Positions 1 through 27,900 are shown, numbered from the stretch's first letter. The stretch: DNA of 64,000 nucleotides from Brachyhypopomus gauderio (GCF_052324685.1 NC_135214.1:29864206-29928205); one strand, 5' to 3'. Numbers and translations are program-made. The notes: generated from the sequence alone by a model not told the origin.

Positions 1-2910
1 ACTAGAATCAGGCTGATTGTTCAGTCACCATTTTGCTTTGTCTTTTGATATTGCTCACCACGTGCTGCTTTTCATTCAGCCCCATTTCACATTAACTATT
101 AATATGCAGATGTTTTGATATCAAACCCTGCAGTAGTTTTGTGGCCACTGATGTTTGAAGTGGTGGATTAATTGTAGCTTTTGACGTGGCCATTAAGAAA
201 AGGAGGTCCATATAAGGGTAGCGAAGGCAATGCTAGGTTCCTCTTAGGAGTTCCTCAAGGGAAGGACAAAGTTCTCCTTGTGTTGATGGGTAGTTCCTTC
301 ACTACTAATCTCGATTACGTCAGTGAAATCCATCACCATAGCTGGTTACATACAGTGGTTTATAAATAACAAAGTCTTTATAAATACTCAAATGACAAGG
401 CTTCGCTATGTTGTGTTTATCTCTGAAACCACAAAAACAGAATCACCTGACAGGACGCTAGAATGTTAACCTCATTCACCCTTACACGCCCCTCCTAATT
501 CTGGTCCCACTTTTACAGGGAAAGGCACAATACAGGGACATCAATGACAGTGTGCAAGGGTGGCTAATCCCTGCAGCTGTCAGACCAGGGGGGTTTAAGC
601 CTCCATTCAGAAGATTCTTGGGCCTTTGCCAAGCAAAGACCTACTGTAGTCTCTTTCAATGCCCATGGAAACCAGCAAGTCCACTCTTTTGACTCGGAGT
701 GTTGAGAATGGGAAGAAAAATGAAGCCATCACACCAGGAAGTCAAATGAAAGCGAATATTAAAGGCACCCTATGTCTTCTGCAACAACCAGTCAAAGCTC
801 GCCGAAGACTTGGACTAGTCAGTGCCAATCTTCCGATTGTTTTAAGTGAATGTTTATCAGATCTATTAACCCCATATTATAACACAGCTGAGATTTATGA
901 GTTATGTACCCAGAAATCCCAATTTTTACTAGTTTTCGCAAAGGCAGAATGGAAATGACTGAAACCCAAAGGACCCGTGTTGTTCTTCCCGACGTTGGCG
1001 TCCATTGGCTGCAAGGAACAGACTCGTACTTATCGTGGCTCCTTTCATAATTCACTGCACTTAATCCTGGAAAATCCCAGCGCAAAATATGACATAAAAA
1101 CTACGCTGCATCATAAAGTGCACTGATGTTCGGAAAACAGCTGCCAGCTATGAATAGTCTAACCTGTTGTCAGGGGGGTGGGTAATTGCAGAGGAACCCA
1201 GTGTTTATCGTGTAAATGAAAAGAGCAAGGCCCATCAAAACAGGTGCTGGAATGCGATGGAAGGCGTGTGAGCGGCTCTCCCTCCCCTGTGTAAAGTTCT
1301 CCTAATGCTCTTCAGTTCAGTTTGGAGCATTACAACACAACAGTGCCACTTTGAGGCATCATGCTCTTCTGGGGGGGGGGGGATTATAATCAGAGACAGA
1401 CCAGACTGGAGGTGTGTGTGATATGAGGGAAATGTGGGATGGAGCACATTGGTGCCACATGACGCAAGCACTCCAGTTTTGCCGTGCTGGGAGGTGTGAC
1501 CTGTCCCCTTGAAGACCAACGGACCTGCATTATTGGGTGGCCACTGTCATATTACCTGGCTGCAGTTCAAATTTGATTGAGTCTCTTGTAGTTGACAGAC
1601 ACAAGATAGTATATTGGGACCATATTGGTTTTGTTTGCATGATTGAAAAATTAGAGTGACTGAGAGGAGTGGGCTTCAATACATATCACACAAGAAACTT
1701 TGCACTTTGTAGCATTTGGAAGCAAATCCAAGTCTTTAAGGAGCAGAAATCTATCAAGAACTACACAGTTCATAAGGCTGTACCACTGTAAGAAGCCAAC
1801 TGCAATCTTGGAGAAGTGCCACACTTTCTTCATCAGTTACATGCATGTAACAGTAGGGAGTGTACAAAATAATATTATAACAACATTTCAAACTTATTTT
1901 AGATGAACTGTTGAGAAGAGACTAGTAAAAGCAATCTTTTTGCAAGCTGTTATGAAAAAGAGGCCATTAGAGGCTGTTATTTTTAGCAGACTTCCAAGTG
2001 TAATGTCATCACAAAACAATGGATGTGTAATCAACTACATACATTTGATTTAACAGATGGAGACTTAAACCTAGCATGAAAAAGGATCATATCTGCATGT
2101 CCAAAACAAGAAAAGAAAGTGAAATTTGAAAGAGCCTCTGGGCCTTTTTGACTTTGTGCTGACAGATGGCTATAAGCCTGACATTCAGCTGACACACAAT
2201 TCTTAGCATTAGTCATGTTCATTTTAGTCGCCATGTTTGTTTACAAATAGTTGGGATACTGGGAATTTACAACAGGTCCACAACAGATAAAATATGACAA
2301 GCATGACTATTCCTGTTAAACAAGAAGAGATTTTTTTCAAAATTTTCAAGGTTTAAACATTCGCCTCACTGAAACATGTTTAATACTAGTAAGAAGGTAA
2401 AGAGGAACATCGCATGTCTCATTTCGAGAGCTATCAACGAGGTTAAACTATTCATGATGATATATGATGAGAAGTAACAATTTATTTCAGGTATGGGTTG
2501 AAAATTAGGAAGCTTGTCTTTTAAGAGAGGTCTCATGTTCTCTTCAGCTTTGTGGGAGCTGTTTTCCAAATCAGGAACAACATATGATCCAGAGGTACTC
2601 TGAGGTAATGAGTGCTAACATTACGATAGACATTACTTAAGCTAACCTTGTCATATGGCGCGGTGAAAGCGCTAAGTGCTTCCACTACCTTGTCTACCAG
2701 AGGGGTGTAAGTGGCAGTCTTCAGGCTTGTACCCCCCTCTTTGACCCTTTCTTGCGTCGGTTGCTCAATTTTGCTGCGCTGAAAGGCAGTAGAAGTCAGT
2801 GCAGTCCATAATTTCTTATCGTTCTTTTCCACAACTACAATTTTGTGGTTCAAATCTGTTCCAGTGGAAAAGTGGAAGGGACGTAAAGAAGGTGGGAGTA
2901 CCTAGTGCTC

Positions 2911-3064
2911 TCTCTCTCTCTCTCTCCCTGTCTCATCCCCCTCTCTCTCTCTTTCTCTCCCTCTCTTTCTCTTTCTCTCCCTCTCTTTCCCTCACATCCC
3001 CTTCTCTCACACACTCTCCCTCTCTCTTTATCCCTCTCTTACTCTCCCCCCCCTCTCTCTCTCT
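2911..3064. repeat. CT-rich low-complexity tract
   Basis: About 150 bases consist almost entirely of C and T on the plus strand, with many short CTCT and CTTT runs. This is a degenerate polypyrimidine microsatellite. It produces long but meaningless Ser/Leu-rich open frames. Confidence 0.9.
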
Positions 3065-3750
3065 CCTGACTACAGAAAATTTTGAAAGCTGGATTTAGGA
3101 GGGATGTTCAAAGTTACAGATTCTAATCAAGAGCTGTCACTGCTGGAACGGCTGAACTGTCACCATTTACTGTGTATTGTATGATGTATGCAAGTGGATG
3201 TAATATTTTTTAAGACGAGCTGAACCCCCCTCATTTCCCCTAAGGCCAGAGCTGTAGATTGTAATGTCAGAATAGAAAATGGCATGCCAGTAACATCCTG
3301 TACACCTTAGATTTCTCCTCATGGACTGTTGCAGGTCCCCAGAGAGCAGGTGGCCTAGAAAGGCAGAACTAACTGCCCACTTACCAGCCACCAGGAGGGA
3401 GCTAACAGCCAGAGGACCTGTTCATCATACTCTCTCCTCAAGCCTGCAGTTTAATGGAAAGTCTTACACTCTAAGGTTTTTTTATGGCGAGTGAGTTAGA
3501 AAGGCAACTTTGAACAGTGACACAGAAATGTAAGCAATGCGCACGGCAAATCTGCAGATTCGGGAGGACAACGAGTGTGTGAGCTTTTTGTTTAAGAATT
3601 TTCCATTGGTTTCATTGTCTATGGGATGATTGTTGGAATTACTGTTTTTTGGTTTTGTGAATAATGCGTGGGTTAAAAAAATACTTTAGCAACTTAAAGG
3701 AAAATTCCAGTGTGTGCAACATTAATAGGGTTTTTGTTTTGTTGATTGGG

Positions 3751-3810
<60 letters not shown>

Positions 3811-3812
3811 GC
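3751..3812. repeat. (GT)n microsatellite
   Basis: Roughly 28 GT dinucleotides in an almost pure run, with GC interruptions near the right end. Intergenic, upstream of sema3f. It explains the Cys-Val and His-Thr open frames on both strands. Confidence 0.95.
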
Positions 3813-5270
3813 GTGTGTGTGTTTCACACAGCCTGAGTTTCAGATTTGATCTTGTATAATCACAAACATAAGTTCAATTCATTCTTGCCCTTAGGGAACT
3901 GCAGAAACTGAATTTTTAATGTATTTTCCAGCTTTGCAAGCAGTCATTATTTACCTCAGTAGCTGGTATTCTGACCAAGTTAGCCTCACATACCTGTTTT
4001 TTTTTTCACCTGAAATGGTGGAGTAGTAATTAAGAGGTCCACAATGTGGACTTGAGCAATCTACAAATTATTTGCGTGCTGCACTTCCAGGAAATAATGA
4101 TTTAAAAAATTGTGAGTCTGCATGCCACAACCTGAAGTATAAAAGTGCATCACTACCCAGAGCATTTCAATGAGGACAGACGATAAACAGTCAAGTAATA
4201 AGATGACATGTGTTCTGTTCATTATCGGCTCTTAACCTAATGTGGAAATAATAGCACAACTTACTGGCTGCAGTAACACTATATTTGATTTTAAGAAAGC
4301 AATGTTACTGCATCATGCTGTCCTTGCCCTGCTGATGAATTAAGTCTGGATATTCATGTGTGTTTTAAGGATATGGTCTACAGACTACCTCAGGACTGCC
4401 CTGACAATACTGTACTAACTTGATGACTATGTCATGGTTTGGTCTGTGCCAATAGTAAGAAAGTAGGCATTTTAAGTTTTTAATTAGAAATAAGCATTAT
4501 GTACACTTTGATGTTTGGGGCAAATACCTAAAGGCTTGTTTTCTTACTATGGCTATCTCCAAGGATCTGCACTTACACATGGTTTGCCACTGGAGGTTTT
4601 GTAACTGCTTTAAAGCAATTCATCCAGAGTTTGCATTACTGAGACAGGTGGTTCTCATCTTAGTGACTGATTCTTGTGATAAAGGAACTAGGGTAACATT
4701 AAATGAGCTTTCTTTTAAAAAACGAGGACATGAAAAATGCTACTTGGCACTCTGTCATTGCTAGCTCTGTTCTTGGGTTCCAGTTGAGAGAACCTTTAGA
4801 GCGTTCTTTTGTCTGTGGCCTATTGAAGAGATCTCCTTGCATTCCTTATTGCAACACAGGTTTGCAGTAAATGACACACCCCTCAACTCCCCCAGCCCAT
4901 TAAAGAACACCCCCCCCCCCCCATGCCCCAACCCTCAGACCCCCATCAGCTTTTTGGTGGCAAACAAGACATCTTTCTGAACTGACCCAGAAATACAGCC
5001 ATCACCTCCGCAAACATGCTGTGTTTGTTCGCCACGGATGGGTGACTTGCATGTCCCTTTTCCAATTAGCGGTGCTTGGCAGAGGCCTGGGAGGGGAGAT
5101 GAAGGGTCCAGGTCAGCAGGAAGTTTCTGCCTCTGCTCCAGAACACACCTGCCAACGCAGATGTGTTAGATATATAAGCCATTGGCCAAACAAACATTAG
5201 CCATTTTGATGTAGGTGACTATTGTGTTTTCATGTTTTAAAAAAATTAATGGATGTGTTCATTTTCAATC

Positions 5271-5373
5271 TCCTGTCTCTCTCTCTCTCACTCTCTCTCT
5301 TTCTTTGTCTGTCTATCCCTCTTTCTTTGTCTCTCTCCCTAGTCTCCTACTGTCTCTCTCTTTCTCTGTCTGT
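5271..5373. repeat. CT-rich low-complexity tract
   Basis: An interrupted run of TCTC, CTTT and CTGTC words about 100 bases long. It has the same character as the tract near 2.9-3.1 kb. No coding or regulatory signal is evident. Confidence 0.85.
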
Positions 5374-6419
5374 CAATGCAGGCTTTGTACAGCTGCTTAG
5401 AGTTACTTTGAGTGATTTAAATACTTTGAGTTAAGTTTGAGTTAGGTTTGTATTGGGGTTGAGTCAGGTTTTGGATTTTTTGCATGTTCTGTTTGGTTCT
5501 TCACCAAATTGTCCAAACAAAGGACCCTCCACCCCCACCCTTAAGGTGTCCTTGTGAAATAACTTGTGTCAAACATGTCTCCTGTATGTATCATTTTCTC
5601 TGTGTTTGCAGGTGTGGCTTCATTACACACACAAATATAATGACACACTCACCTATAATAAGTGTGCAGACATGTGCAGACTTTTAAAGATAGGTATTCA
5701 GTACGCAACCCAGCCCATACCTACCATTTCCAGTACAGGCAGCTAAGCATGGAGGACAGCTTTAAGTTTAGCCCACTGTTTTTATATTCGGCCGTAACCA
5801 CAGTCACAGGAACCATATGGTATAAAGGGGTGTGGTACATAGGTCAAATAAAGGTACCACAGTATAGGAAGATCAAATCTGTATTCTGTACTCTGTCTAT
5901 ATTCTGTCACTCTGCTTTTGAATGACTGAATTTGGAAGTCATTGACAGCTGTTAACTGTATCTCATATTATTCTCTTTTAAGTTTTCATATGCTGATATG
6001 ATAATAAGGTGTTTGGTGTAGACATGTAGAAAATATATGTACATATATAGAAGCGAGACTGTGTAAATGTTATTCTCCTGACGGTTAGCAAGATCAGAAG
6101 CACTATCATTGTGAGAGTAAGCTGATGACTTCTTATTTGTGCCAGATCGTAATCTTCAAAGCCCCCTTGAAACCAGCCGTTGCCTCCAGTACCTTTCAGA
6201 TGCAACAGACAGTGAAGTATGCGGTTCCACAACTACACTATCTCACGCTCTAACTGTGTTGGGAGCATCTTCATCCCAACCTTAGAAATTAGGCTGTTTC
6301 CAAATAAACATATGGGTCTGCTCATTACAATTAAAGCCCCTGGTCACTGTGTCATCAACCTTCAGCACTGGTCACTGTGCTCTGTGGCTTTTGAGACTGG
6401 TGGCTTTACTGTGGCTTTA

Positions 6420-6640
6420 CAGCCCGCGGCCTAGTACATGCTTGAAGTCTCTCGGTCTCCGTCCATGGCAAGCGGGGCTTTGTCCCACATTGTCAGTGCT
6501 GTATCCTGCAGAATAACCGTGGACGCTGCAGCACGTCACACCGTGTCCGTGGCGCACCGACAGTCGGGGGGCGACGCGTGTAAGATTTCAAGCGGGAGAG
6601 TGACGGGGACTTGCCTCCAGCCGGCAAGTTCTGGCAGCCG
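6420..6640. promoter_or_regulatory. CpG-rich patch, possible sema3f promoter region
   Basis: This stretch is visibly richer in G, C and CpG than the AT-rich DNA around it, with words such as GGGGCGACGCG near 6566. It lies about 0.75 kb upstream of the acceptor that begins the first sema3f coding exon (AG at 7374-7375), so an upstream non-coding exon is expected nearby. Assignment as promoter or 5' exon is inference from position and base composition only. No TATA box or splice donor could be fixed. Confidence 0.3.
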
Positions 6641-7406
6641 TGTTTAAGAAACTCTTGCTCTCTGAGTGCATACTTCGCTAATCTCCTTTAGTAGAGTGTC
6701 ACTCTCTGAGAAAGGTCAGCTGCCTTCTTCCACTAAATCAGGCTTTATGTTAGTGCTCGTGCTGTGAACGCGGGCCCAAGGGTTGTGTTTGCTGAAGATT
6801 TAAACGAGAAAAAGAACAGCGCAGGGAAGATAAAGGAAGAGTAAACGGGACATGGAGCAAATGGCGGTAGCAGAGCGAGCCATGGTTCGGTAGCTGTTTT
6901 CAAAAGCCACATGCACTTTAGTGCTAAGCCCGTCTTCTCCCGCAGAGGGTCTCGTGCACCCTGTGCGCTGGAGGAGATAAATGTTGTTTTGTTTTGAGGA
7001 GAAACTCTCCAGCCCTCTGTGACATCCTGCGAGGACTTCAGCGTTTCAAGTGACAAAGAGCGAATGAGCTACTTTTAAGGCCATGCTTCCCTTTTGTTTT
7101 ATGTTCACAGGCCTTTGCCAATCGCAGGAGGGAGAGTCCCACTTCAGAGGATCGCTGACCCATGCTTGGCCTGCGCTTTAGGTCCGTGCCTTTCGGAGGG
7201 TGTGTACGCCTCCCCGGCAAATCTCTAAGGACTGTACGCTTTACGAAACCCCTGTTGTTTTATGGTACCCGTTGATTTGTGGGAGCTCGTTCAAGTTAAT
7301 TCTAGCAAACTGTTGCTTAATGTCCTTCTCATGAACTTTTAGGACCTCATTTTAGCTCCTGAACTTTCCTTGCAGGTCTCAGAAGGTTAACCGTGCTGTC
7401 ATTGCC

Positions 7407-21462
<14,056 letters not shown>

Positions 21463-22754
21463 CCACCTTCCACAAAAACGTTCTGTACACTGCGTGACCA
21501 GGACAGGTAACGCCACTGATGTCTGGAGCGAAATCAAGTGTTCATACCCTGTGTCCATTTGTTATGTCAAAGCAGACAGATTCGAATCTCAAGATGAATT
21601 TTGATTTTCACATGGCATATTGAGCAAAGTCAATGAGGACACGGTGCTTTAATGGTGCTCTTCAGTTCAGTGGTATTTTGGCTTCTATTAGAGCTGTATT
21701 ACCCATGTCACAAGTTTCCCGAATCACAACTGTAATATTTTTTTCTGAATGCTTCTTCAAACCTTAGGAAAACTGGTTTGTACCATATTACATATTATAA
21801 CATGCACAAATTAATTTTTAAATGCTTTTTTTGCACTTCAGCTAAATGATCACCAGTCACACTTCAGCCAAGTGACCGCCGCACTGCCACTACTACTGCA
21901 GGTTCACAACAGTCAGTATTTCACAAACATTGTCCTCATAAAACTGGCACTTGACGTCGCTAGCATTTAAAGCTCGCTGCGATGGTTCAAATGCTTGATG
22001 ATCCTCAGCCTGCGTAGCACAGCAGTGGAAAGATTGCTGTGGAGAATTTCTACATGATTCCACTCTGATCCGCGGCACTCTGTCGCCTGCATATCTTCAA
22101 ACAGAAGCCTTTTCCCCTTCGAGGTTATAATTATGACATGATACATTCTGACATGATTTTGACCAACCTTTTATGGTACCAAGACCAAGGGTAATTTAAT
22201 AATCAGGATAACAGTAAAGGCTTCTAGTATTTGTGATTTTTGAAAGTTTTTAAATATATGGTAAAGCTCCATTCTTGGTAAACATCTTCCTTTTTGTTCG
22301 TATTAATATTTTGAGAGGATTCTTGAGCTAGTCTGCATCAGACAAAGTACAGTAGCAAATATTTTAAAGTCTGGAACTCAAGTGTCATAACAATGAATAT
22401 AGTGCACATTGTAATGCCCAATGTTCACAAAATCTTCTGCCGCACGTTGATCATTATCACCAAGTGATTTTTAAGTAGCTACTAAATGATTAAAGCGAAT
22501 TTGGAATAGGAGGTAGTTGTAGGCTTGTTCAGATGATGTTATTTCTTTTCTGAACAAAAAGGCACATTTCTGCCAAAATAACAAAAATAATGGACCAAAA
22601 TCCGCCACTCTCCTGTGTACCAGGGATTCACAGTTGAAAGAAAAATGTAAATATTGTAGTGCAGATTGAGATTAGCACTCTCTTCCTTTATATTAATAAA
22701 ACAATCAAAGAGATATTTGGCTTATCTAAAAAACAGCGAGAACAAGTCAAGATG

Positions 22755-22900
22755 ACATTACATGCCCATGTGTACAGAAGTGAATTAGATAGTGGTAGGC
22801 AACATTACATGCCCATGTGTACAGAAGTGAATTAGATAGTGGTAGGCAACATTACATGCCCATGTGTACAGAAGTGAATTAGATAGTGGTAGGCAACATT
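22755..22900. repeat. 47-bp tandem repeat, 3.1 copies
   Basis: Three complete copies of a 47-base unit that starts ACATTACATGCCCATGTGTA follow one another with no visible mismatch, plus a few bases of a fourth. It lies in the presumed sema3f 3' UTR. Lack of divergence points to recent expansion or an assembly effect. Confidence 0.96.
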
Positions 22901-23265
22901 CTGTACTGAGAAAAGAGGAGAGGATTTTTGTCTCATCACAAACATCACTCACTTGGAGAGGACAGGTGCTGGATGTTTTAGTGCAGTTTCCCTTCTATTT
23001 TTGCTTCCCTTCTATCTCAGATTTCAAGAAACACCCAGCTGAACACAAAAGTAGTTCTTTTTGCATATGAGCAGTAGACATTTTCTATGGTTAACTGTGG
23101 TTATGTTTTGCTTGTGTATAAAGACCGTCTCTGTGCTGTGTATGATTATTACGGATGTACATAGAAACAGTAGGTGTTTACGTGGTCTCATCTGTCTTTA
23201 GTCAGGGTTCAGTTCTATCCTAAAATTCTATTCCTTTCTCTCTATCACTTCCTCTCTCCTTGATC

Positions 23266-23327
<62 letters not shown>
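23266..23327. repeat. (TATC)n microsatellite
   Basis: About 15 TATC units grading into CT-rich DNA, in the presumed sema3f 3' UTR. Confidence 0.95.
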
Positions 23328-24913
23328 CTCTCTCTTTCTGTCAGTCTGTCTCTGTAAATCTCTCTCTCACTCTTGTTCTGCCTTTCTGTTTTGCTTTACC
23401 ACATGTCGTATTTATTTTAAGAATGTATATACTCATGTGAGTTGTGACTTATGCTCCTTTTGAGGAGGAGGGGGACAGAATGTCAGTTATTATTGTATGT
23501 ATTCACTAACAGGACCAGATTATAGAGACACATAGCATATGGAGAGATGCTTTTATAAAATGATGCCAGTTTCTGGGAATTTCTGAACATAACTAATGTT
23601 ACCATGCAGGAAGCATGTTTATTCTTGGCAATAAGATGAGGAAGATGTGAGGAATAAATGCAGATAAAAAACAACATCCTAGAAGTGACAATTGGCTTAA
23701 AGCAGTGAAATTACAGTGGACATACCACCTATTTTATAAAAAAATCTATGGACATCAGCAATATTCATGCAGTGAAAAGATTGAGGACTGTAGTTCTATA
23801 TAAGCTATGTTTCTGAAGAGCACATTTGTGAGAATGTCCTGCCAATAATTATAAAAACAGTCTCAAGAGAATATTTGAGGTTGGGGCCTAAATGCCCATC
23901 CTTAGAGACCAAGCTGTGGCACAAAAACACAGAAAGGAAAGGAACTGCACTGTTTTCAGGCCATAGAAGGTAGCCACCAGGAACAGAAGTACGAACCCTA
24001 ATGTTTCCCAGTGCATTGAAATGTTGGCTAAAGGAGAATGTGTTCTTTCGTATCGTTGCTATAGTGTTTCTCAAACTAAACAGAAAAATGGCTGCATCTT
24101 ACACTATTTCTTCTATGTATTCACAGTATTTGTGTTAGTGTAAATGAATGTGGTTGTTTGTAATTAATATAATTTTATGATGATATTGTGAGGTTGGGGA
24201 GTCTCAGATGTTTTGTAATCATAACAATAAACTGCTGTATTTGTTCTTATTTAACTTATTGTTATTGACCTTTAAAGCATTTATACGACTCTTATAAAAT
24301 CTTAGAAACTGAGCACTGAAAAGAATCCGTACAATTTATTTTTCCCCACTTCAGGAGGATAAAGCCATTTGTACATTACATTGTTGTATTATTGTGTAAA
24401 CCTTTGCAATACCATCTCAACCCTGTAGAGGGAGTGTGGCTCCTTTGCCTTGTCACACCCAATCCACATGTTTTGGTTCCATTTCCAGATATGTGTAAAG
24501 TTGGGGTTGGTGTCATTACTGTGTGTTTGCCAAGATCACATAAGGAACATGTTAAGTAGAGGAGGTGGGCCTTTCAGAAAGGAAATGCTTACACATGAAG
24601 GGCTAAACCACTTCATGTTTTACCCATAGGTGCTTGGCTGAGATCTCATCTTTTACACCCTCAGTGACTGGGCTCATGTACAAAAATTGACCAAGGACAG
24701 CAAAATGCTGAACTTTGCTTTATTAAATGTTTTTAAATACACCTAAAAGTAGATTATGCATTTCTTGTAAGACTCTTCACAACCTGTTCCATTAAAGCCT
24801 TGCAAAAATAATAATTACATACAATCCTAGATTTGATCTACTGCATTCTTTGTTTTAATTACCCATAATGTGCCCACCTTGCCACGCACTGTTCCTAAAC
24901 TAAAGAGTCTGTG

Positions 24914-24919
24914 TTTATT
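24914..24919 (-). terminator. Candidate polyadenylation signal of was
   Basis: AATAAA on the minus strand about 36 bases past the was stop codon. A second lies at 24719-24724. Either would leave the convergent was and sema3f transcripts non-overlapping. Confidence 0.4.
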
Positions 24920-24954
24920 TGTGTGTGTGTGTGTGCTGAACATGAACATTGCGA

Positions 24955-27900
24955 TTATTCGTCCCACTCATCATCGTCGTCATCATCGCCCCCATCAACT
25001 TCTTCATCTTCTAAGGAAAGAGCCATTGACACACAACACTCATGGGATTAGTATTCTGGGGGAAATCCATCATCTATGAGCTCCGAGAGCAACATCTGCA
25101 CCCATGCAGTCTTCCATTTAAAACCTTACCTGAGGAGTGAATGACTTTGCTTCTTTTCTGCATCACCATTATCAGAGCTCCCACGATGCCCTCTCCACCC
25201 TGGTCCTGTGGTGCAGACTGAGGATCGGTACTTTCTGTGACCTGAGAACATCCAACAGCATCAAACAACATTCGTACCTGTTAAAGCCTGAACTCAATAA
25301 AACATGGTATATTTTTATATCAGGGCGGATAGAGGAAAAAGATTGTTTTCCTTTAAAAGCCACTTAAAAAAAAAGAATTGGTCCTATATATGTCTATATT
25401 AGCTTCAGTGATAATAGGAGACACTGTCAGTTATAGTGTCCTGACTAACTATATTAATGAACACTCTGTCGTCCACAAAATATTGATTAATAATTTGCTT
25501 AATGATAATATTGTGGACGCGTGCTCATGTGTGACAGAAAGAGAGAGAGAGAGAGCTGTCGTGTTTAATAATGGCGCTTAATCTTACAGTCTTTAGTTTG
25601 GTTCCCAGTCGTATCTGGTCCAGTAAAGCTCCTCTTCCTCCTGCTGAAGGCGCAGGTGAAGAAGGACTGACAGGGGCTGAAGAAGGGCTCCTATTGCTCA
25701 TAGCTGGGGGAGGTGGGGGAGGAGGAGGAGGGGGTGGGGGTGTTGGGGTACATGCTGGTTGGGGAGGTGGAGGGCCAACCCTTGTGGTAGGAGGAGGTGG
25801 TGGGAGTGCACCACGTTGCGGAGTTCTCTGGTTACGGCATGGCGGAGTTGGTGGGGGTTGGCCAGGGATAGGTGGGAGACCCCTGTCCCCTCGAGAAGGA
25901 GGAGGAACAGGGGCCCCTGGGACTGGAGGCAGACTCCGAGAGGGAGGACTCATGGCGTCTGTGTGGACAGCAGAATCATCAATGTTGTGAACGACAAGTT
26001 CAAAACTCAGTTAACGTGAAATAAAGGTAACAGTATCAAACAATGATGATCACATCTGGTTGAGGGGAAAAGGTATAATGGGTACATCAGCATTTTATAT
26101 AGGGTAAATTGTAATGGATGTAAAAGATTTGAAGCCTTTATAATGGTTTTTAATGATTCCTATAGTCTCTAAGTCTCACCCTGTCTTCTCATCTCCTCTT
26201 TAACAGCATCCAGCCCCCCCGACTGCTCAATGAAGTCATAGATAAGTTTGGAAGTCTCTTTGTCTGTCAACTGGTCTTCACTGATACCGGCACATGAGAA
26301 CAGCTTCTTCAGGTCTGGGTCTAAATTGGTGGTCTACAACATAGGAGAATACCATTTGTTTTTTTACAAACATTGCGTGTGTGTGTGTGTGGGGGTGTGT
26401 GTGTGCGTGTGTGTGTGTGTGTGTCAGCCAAATTGAAATGCTTTTACATCTTACATCAAAGCCACTGTTAGGATCCCACCCGACGTGTGTGACATGCCTG
26501 ACGGTCAAAGAAATGTCAAAGTGAGATGGGTGCAGATAACGAGCATGCCAGCCACTAGTCTTGCTGTGAAGACAGCCTGCTTACTTGAACCCGCTGGGAG
26601 CCCCAATGTCAGCCTTCGTGAGCCGCGGCCCCTTCTTCTTGCCCTTCTTGTCTTTCTTCCCCTTGCCCATCAAGGACGGAGAGGGCAGGGGGACCGTGGG
26701 AGGGCGGGTAGCGTGAAGGCAGGATGTCTGGGTTCTGGATGTCCACGGTAGCCATGTTACTGGGCTGCACCACTGGACCTGGGTCGGACCAGAGACAAAT
26801 ATCCATGCTAAACAACCAGCGTCACCGAAGCCACAATTTTTGTTGTGGCAAAATCAACAACATCCAAGGTGAGTTCAGGGTGAGTCTAGGGTGAGTTCAG
26901 GGTGAGTTCAGGATGAGTTCAGGGTGAGTTCAGGGTGAGTGCAAACATACAAGAACATTTACTAAACGATGGAATGCTCAGTACCCAAATTACTGCGAAA
27001 CAAGGCCTGGACCACACAAAAATGATACACTATCAAGGCATCCAGCAGTAGGAGATTCATACGAAACATGCGTCAGCCCAGGTGGCAAAGTTTTTACAGT
27101 GCTTTGACAAAGGAAGCATCTGTGACAGTTGCAGGGTACTTTATGCCCGTAATGTGTGCTAACTTAGTACTCACCATTTGATGGCGGGGGTGGAGGTGGC
27201 AGTGCCCGTTTTTCTGACAGTGGAAAAAAATGGTTAGTTTATCCAGCACAAGAAATGACATTGAAAGGTGCAGAACATCCCTAGCACATGCGTACCTTCA
27301 CCTGGAGCATGGTGCCTCTTTTCTAATGGAACAGAAACACAGATGGATACTGGTGAGGGGGCTGGTGAGAGTGTGGGATGCAGAGGAGTGTTTGGCTGTG
27401 ATGTGTGATAGTGTTGGGGAGTCACCATTGCGGTTTACTCTTTGGCTAATCTTTTCCTCGATCGCGTTTCTGAAGGACTCTGATTCCTGCTCGTCCGCAA
27501 AGTTCAGACCCACTTGGCAATCCTGAAACATACAGACTATGTCAATTGAGAATAAAACTCGAAATATTTTACTATCAACATCTGTATTTTTATTGTTCAA
27601 GAACAATATTCATCTATTAAGCTATTTACCTGTTACTACAGTGTGATGGTCACATATCAATTTTACTTGTGCTTGTGACATAAAAGCTTATGCACTGCAG
27701 AATCAGCAGTTCTACTGAATGCTTGAGGGTATCATATATATGAGCCATTGTTTTTTAATGAGCTGAGAGTTTTAACCACAATAACCATGAGCTTTAACCA
27801 CTGTCAGTATGTAGGTACCAGCTGATCCTTGACCTCATTATACAGTGATGGGAGAATTATATACTCACATCAGCAGAGAAAGTGTGGAAATAATGCCTTG

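Larger units (their letters stand above)
1..6400. other. Intergenic stretch, no gene recognised
   Basis: No open frame here resembles a known protein, and none links to neighbours through plausible splice sites. The stretch is ordinary AT-rich vertebrate intergenic DNA with low-complexity runs. These include short poly-G or poly-C runs near 1371-1381 and 4911-4921, and the CT-rich and GT tracts listed separately. It lies upstream of sema3f and may contain its distal regulatory DNA, but I saw no site I could name. Confidence 0.6.
21463..24250 (+). other. sema3f 3' UTR with polyadenylation signal
   Basis: After the TGA at 21460-21462 there is no further coding sequence until the convergent was gene. 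A canonical AATAAA stands at 24226-24231, followed by T-rich DNA, so a 3' UTR of about 2.8 kb is the simplest reading. It contains a 47-bp tandem triplication (22755-22900) and a TATC microsatellite. No earlier canonical signal was judged convincing. The extent is inferred, with no transcript evidence. Confidence 0.55.

Noticed and set aside
3639..3849. Open frames on both strands with long Cys-Val or His-Thr runs
   Set aside because: Translation of a pure GT/CA microsatellite; no flanking coding signal.
25571..25990. 139-codon plus-strand glycine-rich open frame
   Set aside because: Antisense shadow of the was polyproline exon.
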